A stretch of DNA of 6,270 nt from an uncultured Pedobacter sp. (GTDB lineage: Bacteria > Bacteroidota > Bacteroidia > Sphingobacteriales > Sphingobacteriaceae), in the NCBI RefSeq assembly GCF_946479715.1, contig NZ_CAMLHF010000259.1:1-6270 (forward strand), in the 5' to 3' direction. The number at the start of each line of letters is the position of its first letter. Positions within the stretch are counted from its first letter, which is position 1. A program made the position numbers and the translations under genes. The notes under the pieces were generated by a model, which did not search any database, was not told where the DNA came from, and saw only the letters and a program-made list of their open reading frames with translations. Positions 1 through 5,331 of the stretch are shown piece after piece.

Positions 1-1605
1 CGTACAGCTCCAGGCATGACAATAGCTATTTATCGGGAAAAAGTTATAAGGAGAAAGCTTGTCATTATCAGGATCATAAGCCTCCCAAAAAGTATCAGCG
101 CCCTTATTTACCATTCCACCCCAATAATCTATAACAGAGGCTTTGGCTTCTTGTGTTAACCCACATTTAATCAAAGCCTCAATATAATAATGATACAGAT
201 AAGGCGTGCCCGGCTTTACCACATTATCATAACCCGCAATAGCTTTCATAGCCTTCTGACCTTCAGCCTTACTAGCTACTCCACTCATTATCATCCATGC
301 CTGCGAGGCGTAAGAAACCTGCTTAGAAGCTCCACTTACAAAAAGCCCTGTTTTCTTATCATAAAGTCTTGTTTTAGCCGCCTTGGTCATTTTGTCAATT
401 AACCCATTCAGTTGCGAAACCTCCTTATCCTTACCCAATAATTTAGCCAGCGTCAATGTTTCTTTCATGGTAAAAATCATTATTCCCTGCAAAGAAGCCT
501 GTTTATCCAGCCCATCTCTCCAATCCACAAAGATCCACCAACCGTCTTTTTGAGCCGCATCAACGTTAAACAGCCCGTTATCATCCAGATGCTTGCTAAT
601 GTTGTCCATTTGCCGTTTAGCTACAGGCCATAAGTCAAGCACAAACTCACTGTCTTTAGTGGCAATAAAATACTCCTTCAATGCGGCATTAAACAATAGC
701 GAATATTCAAACAAAAATGGCGCACCTGCCTGCGCATGGGGCTTAGGGTTTTCAAATGCATTAGCATTTAAGTACCCATCCGTACGGCTCAATCCTGCAA
801 TTAAATACAGACAACGCTTGGTAAGCTCATGATCTTTAAAAGAATAATTGTTAGCCAAAGATTCCAGATACAAATCCCCTATCCATAATCTCCTGTCGCG
901 TTTTGGGCCATCTTCATAAACCGTTTGCATACATTCTTTTAGCGTAGCCTGGCCAACAGCATCAATCTTTTTAATCATTGGATCTGTATTTGCCGCCAAT
1001 TGAACAGGTACATTTGTAACCGCAGTAACAGCTTTAAAACTCATATCCGTTATCTTAAAATCAAAGTTACCGGAACCAGCTAAAAGATCAATCTTAAGGT
1101 ATCTAAAAGCCATACGTCGTGGAATAGTGATTGTAGCAGGCAATTCCATTACGGTAATTATTTCGTCTTGCAGCCATGCCCTGGTTAAACCTCCTGTGTA
1201 CGGATCAAAAGGTGTGGCAAGTTCGCCCGGCACTTCAGCAAATGTCATTTTAAAACGTAAAGGGCCATCCAATACGTTGGCACTTTCCTTCATGGTAAAA
1301 GTATAATACCCGGTTAAATGTTCCCCAAAATCAATTACTACACCAGACTGTTTTTTAAAAGCTTGCTGATAAAGCTGATCAACCGAACCTGCCGGAGTAG
1401 CCTTCCAACCCTGAAATGCCTTATCATCAGCCTCGAGTTTAACCAATTGCACAGGCTTTTTTTCCTGTTCAGTCAGTTTAGGCTTATTCGTTTCTGCTTT
1501 AGCCATCCATTTATCGCGCTGCTCCTGAGTATAAAAATCCTGAGCCGCCAAAAGCGATGGAATGCTAATGCCAAAAAATAGTAGTATTGTTCTTAATCTA
1601 TTCAT
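1..1605 (-). CDS. GH78-family alpha-L-rhamnosidase, secreted; 3' end cut by window edge
   Basis: This open frame of 535 codons starts at the ATG at 1605 and runs off the left edge with no stop, so the C-terminus is missing. It should hydrolyse terminal alpha-L-rhamnosyl residues by the inverting mechanism of GH78. Residues 1-22 form a Sec signal peptide (hydrophobic ILLFFGISIPSLLA, then AQD) with no lipobox, so the enzyme is probably periplasmic. A beta-sandwich-like region follows (about 85-200, with DFGEHLTGYYTF), then the (alpha/alpha)6 catalytic domain. Two family signatures are clear: DGPKRDRRLWIGD at 232-244 and GADTFWE at 502-508, followed by CHAW at 529-532. As I recall the Bacillus RhaB enzyme, its Asp567, Glu572, Asp579 and Glu841 align with D232, D237, D244 and E508 here, so the second position is Asp instead of Glu. 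The gene follows the GH127 gene after 15 nt. The family call is strong; exact substrate linkage is unknown. Confidence 0.9.
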   Translation of the reverse strand, partial: MNRLRTILLFFGISIPSLLAAQDFYTQEQRDKWMAKAETNKPKLTEQEKKPVQLVKLEADDKAFQGWKATPAGSVDQLYQQAFKKQSGVVIDFGEHLTGYYTFTMKESANVLDGPLRFKMTFAEVPGELATPFDPYTGGLTRAWLQDEIITVMELPATITIPRRMAFRYLKIDLLAGSGNFDFKITDMSFKAVTAVTNVPVQLAANTDPMIKKIDAVGQATLKECMQTVYEDGPKRDRRLWIGDLYLESLANNYSFKDHELTKRCLYLIAGLSRTDGYLNANAFENPKPHAQAGAPFLFEYSLLFNAALKEYFIATKDSEFVLDLWPVAKRQMDNISKHLDDNGLFNVDAAQKDGWWIFVDWRDGLDKQASLQGIMIFTMKETLTLAKLLGKDKEVSQLNGLIDKMTKAAKTRLYDKKTGLFVSGASKQVSYASQAWMIMSGVASKAEGQKAMKAIAGYDNVVKPGTPYLYHYYIEALIKCGLTQEAKASVIDYWGGMVNKGADTFWEAYDPDNDKLSPYNFFPINSYCHAWSCT

Positions 1606-1614
1606 CTGAAGTAT

Positions 1615-1642
1615 AAAAAATTAGTGATCCTTTTTAGGATCA
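1615..1642 (-). terminator. Weak hairpin plus T run at the GH127/GH78 junction (possible partial terminator)
   Basis: On the minus strand the last codons of the GH127 gene form a perfect 6-bp inverted repeat, TGATCC (1642-1637) and GGATCA (1630-1625), around a 6-nt loop TAAAAA. Four bases later comes a run of six T (1620-1615), inside the 15-nt gap before the GH78 start. The layout is that of an intrinsic terminator, but the stem is short and only half G/C. If it works at all, it would more likely lower expression of the GH78 gene or mark an mRNA processing point than stop transcription. It may be a chance result of the codons for Asp-Pro-Lys-Lys-Asp-His. Confidence 0.3.
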
Positions 1643-3471
1643 ATTAACTGAGGGAACCAAGCTTTAAAATAAGTTGCTTCTTTGCCATTCCCCGCCGAGG
1701 CATAATCGCATAGATCTACAGTTACAGGCGCATCTCCCTGCTCTTTATATGATTCCGGAGAAAACTTAAGACTAAATTGCAACCACACATTTTCAGAAGT
1801 ATGAGGTACGGAAACCAAATCAACATATCCGATCTTACCTGAAAGGTTAACAATCGATCCCATGCCAAGCCCTTTTAATGCCTCATCGCGGGCAAGTAAA
1901 ATAGGCCCACGCATCACTGCTGCATATTGAGGCTTGTCTCCAATAAATTCAACCCTGCCTCTCATATCAAGCTCTAAAGCTATTTCATCGCCATCTTTCC
2001 AGCGTCGTTTTACGGTGGCAAACTGTCCGCTAACAACCTCGTTAACCGTAACACCATTTACAGTTAATAAATTCTTCTTGCTCCATTCAGGTATGCGAAT
2101 ATTAATACTAAAGTCCTCAGGTTTAGAAAGCTTTACACTAATCGCAATCTTACCCGTAGCCGGATAGTCTGTATGCTGAACTACACTTACATTTTTACCA
2201 GAAGGTGTAGCCAGGGCATAACTCCCTTCAACAAAATAATTTACAAATAAACCATCTGCCGCTTTCATTACCACATGAGCCGGAAGATTAAACAAACCCC
2301 TTGGCCCACTGGCCACACAGCAATTAAGATCCATACCACACTGCCCGTTTCCAGGTAAGCGCAATCCATTTAAAGGTGTATATTTTGCCCAATGAAAACC
2401 ATCGTGACTTGTAGAGCCCAACAAAGCATTATAATAACTCTGTTCAACTGCATCGGCATACTTTGCTTCGCCTGTTAGTCTAAAAAGCTGATGGCAAAGC
2501 TTTATCCAGGTTACTGTAACGCAGGTTTCCTGGTAATGAAAAATAGGATCGGCCTGCAAAGATTTACCACCAAACCACATTTCGGCCGATGCACCTGATC
2601 CTGCCATATTGATCTCTTTGTCGCGTATATTTTGCCAGGTCTTCTCAACCGCAGTTTTATATGCCTGTTTGCCCGTTATCCTGTACAATTCCAATAAACC
2701 TTCATAGCACGACATCATTTCGTATGCCTTTTGCCCCTGTTCAAAAGAATACCAGTTTTCAGGTTTCGGAAAACGTTTAGACACATCAATATCAGCCTTA
2801 GAAATTAACTGAGGCCCCTCAGGAGTTTCCCATTGGCGCACAATCTCTTCTGCAAAGTCAAGATATTTCTTATCCTTTGTTTGTGTATATAACAAACAAA
2901 TAGGCTCCAATACCGATGATGCCGCCATACCCCGGTAATTCCCTTTAGTCACAATTATGCCGTCGGTCTTCTTAATATCTTCTATTAAATTATCCGCAAC
3001 AGCCTTAGCTGCCTTCAGGCTCTTTTTATCGCCAGTTAGGTTATAATAATCAAGCAAGCCAAGCATACAATACTTTCGTCCCCAAATGTCCCACTGCTTT
3101 AATCTGCTTTCTTTAGTATAATTACCGATGTAACCATCAGCACTTTGTGTAGCAATTAAACCGCTAACAGCAGCATCCAGCTTTTGCTTTAGTTCAGGAG
3201 TTGGTTTATACCTATAGGCAAGCACTGCCGAAGTAAACCATTTACCCCAAAACTCACTTTGCCATAAACTGGTCTCGTTTCTATGTTTAAACGGTTCAAT
3301 TAAGGCATCGGCATCCTGAAGCAAAACCCTGTTCTTATAAGAGTTAGACAACCTTTCGCCAATAAACCCACCTATCGTTTCAGATTTTGCCCTGCTGAGC
3401 TTATCCTGAGCTACACTAACCCAGGTTACTAAAACAAATCCTACTAACAATAATGAAGTATATTTTTTCAT
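1621..3471 (-). CDS. GH127-family (DUF1680) glycosidase, probable beta-L-arabinofuranosidase, secreted
   Basis: This 616-residue protein belongs to the GH127 family of retaining, cysteine-dependent, zinc-containing enzymes that release L-arabinofuranose. An ATG at 3504 would add 11 residues, but the start at 3471 gives a clean signal peptide (MKKYTSLLLVGFVLVTWVSVAQ), so I prefer it. There is no lipobox, and a periplasmic location is likely. An alpha-helical toroid occupies about residues 30-400 (QSADGYIGNY near 109-118, DIWGRKYCMLGLLDYY near 128-143) and a beta-sandwich region follows. From memory of Bifidobacterium HypBA1, the zinc site is Glu338, Cys340, Cys417 and Cys418, with Cys417 as nucleophile and Glu322 as acid/base. 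The matching residues here are E315, C317, C384, C385 and E297, all present. The pair sits in NCCVASGPRGL, a divergent form of this motif. The start lies 2 nt after the GH99 stop, so translation is probably coupled. Other sugars, such as aceric acid in rhamnogalacturonan II, are also reported for GH127, so specificity stays open. Confidence 0.88.
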   Translation of the reverse strand: MKKYTSLLLVGFVLVTWVSVAQDKLSRAKSETIGGFIGERLSNSYKNRVLLQDADALIEPFKHRNETSLWQSEFWGKWFTSAVLAYRYKPTPELKQKLDAAVSGLIATQSADGYIGNYTKESRLKQWDIWGRKYCMLGLLDYYNLTGDKKSLKAAKAVADNLIEDIKKTDGIIVTKGNYRGMAASSVLEPICLLYTQTKDKKYLDFAEEIVRQWETPEGPQLISKADIDVSKRFPKPENWYSFEQGQKAYEMMSCYEGLLELYRITGKQAYKTAVEKTWQNIRDKEINMAGSGASAEMWFGGKSLQADPIFHYQETCVTVTWIKLCHQLFRLTGEAKYADAVEQSYYNALLGSTSHDGFHWAKYTPLNGLRLPGNGQCGMDLNCCVASGPRGLFNLPAHVVMKAADGLFVNYFVEGSYALATPSGKNVSVVQHTDYPATGKIAISVKLSKPEDFSINIRIPEWSKKNLLTVNGVTVNEVVSGQFATVKRRWKDGDEIALELDMRGRVEFIGDKPQYAAVMRGPILLARDEALKGLGMGSIVNLSGKIGYVDLVSVPHTSENVWLQFSLKFSPESYKEQGDAPVTVDLCDYASAGNGKEATYFKAWFPQLIDPKKDH

Positions 3472-3473
3472 CC

Positions 3474-4541
3474 TTAAAGGTTTTTTAAGAAACGGTTGGT
3501 CCAATATCTGGTTCTGGTGATGTAATAATCATCGGCAAGCGGACTATAATCTAAATAAGTAAAACCTGTAATACGCAATGGTTTGGCCGGTTCAATCTGT
3601 GTACCCTCATGCCATTCGTTAAAAGAAGTAATGGCCACATATGGGCTTTTCACGGCAATTGCTTTTTTCCAGTAATCATCATAATACGCGCCATTATCCC
3701 TGCTTTGCGTATTGGCACTATTCTCTGGCCGGATCCGCTCATCTATATAACCAGGCCCTACACAGGGGATAAATACCTTATTGTTTTGAACCGCCCATTC
3801 CTGCATCTTAGCCCAGTTATTTGGGTTAGAGCCATAACGGAATACCTTAGACACAAAATAAGTATAGAAACCATCAAATTCCGAATCTTTAAAGAACTGA
3901 TGCTCGTTATCATTTACCCAAAGCCCCATAAAATCAGCATCATATGGCGTTTTTCTAATGGTTGAACTGCCCAAGGGCGATAATACATCCGACCATTCGG
4001 CAGCCTTACTCAAATACGAATCATACACAAAGAAAAGCGGCTTCTTTTGCTCAGAATAGTAAAACGCAGCGTGCTTGCCATACGTATCCATAATGTATTT
4101 CACGTCAGCTTTAACAGTTAAAGGCGACCTATTGCCATACGGCTCAATCTGAAAGCCGACTTTAACGCCAGCCTTTTCAGCCTCATCCAATATCACCGGA
4201 ATGCTCTTTGCTGTAAAATGATCCTTACCCCACCAGGTTAAAAAAACAGCATTAATACCTGCTTTGGCAATCATTTTCATGTGCTTAGCCACCAAAACAG
4301 GATCATTTGTACTGTAATTACCTAATGATGGGAAAAAATTAGCTCCTATGTTATCACCACCCGGATAGCCCGTAGGGTTACCATTGCTCCAATGCGACCA
4401 ATGTTGGTCGGCACCATCAAAAGCCTTGGTCTGGTACCAATTGTAGTAGAAGCAAAAAACCTTAGGTTTTATAGCCAAAGCTGATCCGAAAAACAACACA
4501 GCCAAAGGCAAAGCAATTATAAATTTCAGTAATCTATTCAT
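3474..4541 (-). CDS. GH99-family glycosidase (endo-alpha-1,2-mannosidase/mannanase family), secreted
   Basis: This protein has 355 residues from the chosen start. An ATG at 4577 would add 12 residues and overlap the upstream gene by 44 nt. The ATG at 4541 instead begins a textbook signal peptide (MNRLLKFIIALPLAVLFFG, then SALA before IKPK), with no lipobox. The mature protein is a single (beta/alpha)8 domain with the GH99 landmarks in order: FYYNWYQ (31-37), HWSHW (47-51), LTWWG (101-105), IEPYGNR (132-138), PLFFVYDSY (168-176), VGPGYIDERIRPEN (261-274), and TSFNEWHEGTQIEPAK (305-320). In Bacteroides GH99 enzymes the two glutamates of NEWHEG are the essential catalytic pair (E333/E336), with a third in the EPY motif. 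Here they are E309, E312 and E133, all intact. Characterised members cut alpha-mannosyl linkages through a 1,2-anhydro-sugar intermediate, so an alpha-mannoside (or gluco) substrate is expected. Its place between a sugar dehydrogenase and GH127/GH78 genes is unusual for the family. Confidence 0.9.
   Translation of the reverse strand: MNRLLKFIIALPLAVLFFGSALAIKPKVFCFYYNWYQTKAFDGADQHWSHWSNGNPTGYPGGDNIGANFFPSLGNYSTNDPVLVAKHMKMIAKAGINAVFLTWWGKDHFTAKSIPVILDEAEKAGVKVGFQIEPYGNRSPLTVKADVKYIMDTYGKHAAFYYSEQKKPLFFVYDSYLSKAAEWSDVLSPLGSSTIRKTPYDADFMGLWVNDNEHQFFKDSEFDGFYTYFVSKVFRYGSNPNNWAKMQEWAVQNNKVFIPCVGPGYIDERIRPENSANTQSRDNGAYYDDYWKKAIAVKSPYVAITSFNEWHEGTQIEPAKPLRITGFTYLDYSPLADDYYITRTRYWTNRFLKNL
4534..4541 (-). 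other. Start/stop overlap coupling the SDR and GH99 genes
   Basis: The 8-base string ATGAATAG on the minus strand holds both the GH99 start codon (4541-4539) and the SDR stop codon TAG (4536-4534) in a different frame. No Shine-Dalgarno-like site is seen upstream of the ATG. This arrangement is typical of translational coupling, where ribosomes finishing the dehydrogenase re-initiate on the hydrolase. It supports 4541 over the upstream ATG at 4577. Confidence 0.65.
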
Positions 4542-5307
4542 TTGGCGAAGGACTAATTGCACTCCAACCACCATCAATCACCAAACTTTGTCCGGTAATG
4601 TGTTTTGCCCCGTCCGACACCAGGAACAAAGCCGCATTGGCAATATCAATCGTTTTAGCCGGACTACCCATAGGCGTAATTCTAGACCATACGGCCTCAT
4701 AATTCGGATCGTCCATGGTACGCTCCGTAAGCGTAGCACCCGGGGCTATCGTATTTACATTGATCTTAAAAGGAGAAAGTTCCAGTACCAGGTTTTTGGC
4801 CAGCATTTCAAGAGCAGCTTTAGTCATCCCGTAGGCTGCCAGATCTTTATGCGCCTGATGTGCCGTAACCGATGAGGTAAACAATAAAGAACCACCTTTA
4901 GCCTGAGTTTTCATTTGATTGGCCGCGGCCTGGGCTAAAAAAAATGTACCACCAAGGTTTGTATGCAAAACCTTATACAAAGAATCCTGAGGGTAAGTAA
5001 AGAAATCGCCAAATAAAGTAATACCAGCATTGGCAATTACAACATCCAGACTGCCAGATGTTTTTACTGCCAGATCAACCATACTTTGTATAAAATCCTT
5101 ATCACCCGAATCACCTGCACAGGCAATACAATTTCCACCGGCATCCTTAATTGTTTGCACTGCATCATTGGCCAGCACCTCATCTATATCATTCAATAAA
5201 ACTGTAGCGCCACTAGCTGCCAGTTGTTTACATATTTCAAAACCAATACCCTGTCCGGCACCGGTTACAATTATCGTTTTGTTTTCAAATGCTGTTGAAG
5301 TCATCAT
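4534..5307 (-). CDS. Classical SDR oxidoreductase, probable sugar or sugar-acid dehydrogenase
   Basis: This complete 257-residue cytoplasmic protein has the usual length for a classical short-chain dehydrogenase/reductase. The Rossmann nucleotide-binding motif TGAGQGIG is at 15-22, NAG at 93-95 and the catalytic tetrad is N117, S146, Y159 and K163 (YGMTK). The C-terminal part has the usual PG motif (189-190) and ends in ITGQSLVIDGGW (237-248). An Asp at residue 40, near the end of the second strand (LLNDID), suggests a preference for NAD+ over NADP+. Two adjacent ATG codons (5307 and 5304) could each be the start. The gene lies 24 nt after an aldonate-type dehydratase gene, which points to sugar oxidation: either a 1-dehydrogenase acting on L-arabinose, L-rhamnose or a related sugar, or a dehydrogenase acting on the 2-keto-3-deoxy acid made by the dehydratase. 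The sequence alone does not tell these apart, and SDR specificity is hard to predict. Confidence 0.9.
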   Translation of the reverse strand: MMTSTAFENKTIIVTGAGQGIGFEICKQLAASGATVLLNDIDEVLANDAVQTIKDAGGNCIACAGDSGDKDFIQSMVDLAVKTSGSLDVVIANAGITLFGDFFTYPQDSLYKVLHTNLGGTFFLAQAAANQMKTQAKGGSLLFTSSVTAHQAHKDLAAYGMTKAALEMLAKNLVLELSPFKINVNTIAPGATLTERTMDDPNYEAVWSRITPMGSPAKTIDIANAALFLVSDGAKHITGQSLVIDGGWSAISPSPNE

Positions 5308-5308
5308 A

Positions 5309-5322
5309 TTCGTCTTTCGTCT
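5309..5322 (-). repeat. 7-bp tandem repeat in the leader of the SDR gene
   Basis: The only real intergenic gap in the window (5308-5331, 24 nt) contains two exact back-to-back copies of AGACGAA read on the minus strand, ending one base before the SDR start codon. The stretch is purine-rich and may help ribosome binding, although it is not a canonical Shine-Dalgarno site. It is preceded by an AT-rich TATATAAAC. No convincing promoter of the Bacteroidota type (TAnnTTTG) is present. Confidence 0.5.
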
Positions 5323-5331
5323 GTTTATATA

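Noticed and set aside
190..1581. Plus-strand open frames at 190-402, 593-832 and 1318-1581.
   Set aside because: They lie opposite the GH78 coding frame, which is continuous and has family motifs. Their translations show no recognisable domain.
3472..3504. Upstream ATG giving an 11-residue longer GH127 protein, and the AAGG next to the 3471 start as a Shine-Dalgarno site.
   Set aside because: The longer form overlaps the GH99 gene and spoils the signal peptide. The AAGG directly abuts the ATG, which is too close for Shine-Dalgarno pairing.
3609..3965. Plus-strand open frame of 118 codons opposite the GH99 gene.
   Set aside because: It is antisense to a well-supported enzyme, has no recognisable motif, and no ribosome site or promoter is evident.
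4395..4410. A 16-bp palindrome, CGACCAA-TG-TTGGTCG, that could be an operator.
   Set aside because: It lies deep inside the GH99 gene and is explained by the codons for the conserved Asp-Gln-His-Trp-Ser segment. No promoter is near it.
1594..4541. The GH78 and GH99 genes begin with the same 12 bases (ATGAATAGATTA, at 1605-1594 and 4541-4530).
   Set aside because: The identity stops after four codons, Met-Asn-Arg/Lys is a common opening of signal peptides in this phylum, and the proteins are otherwise unrelated. Chance is the simplest explanation.
4542..4577. Upstream ATG giving a 12-residue longer GH99 protein.
   Set aside because: The extra residues would bury the signal peptide behind a non-signal leader and increase the overlap with the SDR gene to 44 nt. 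The start at 4541 gives a normal signal peptide.
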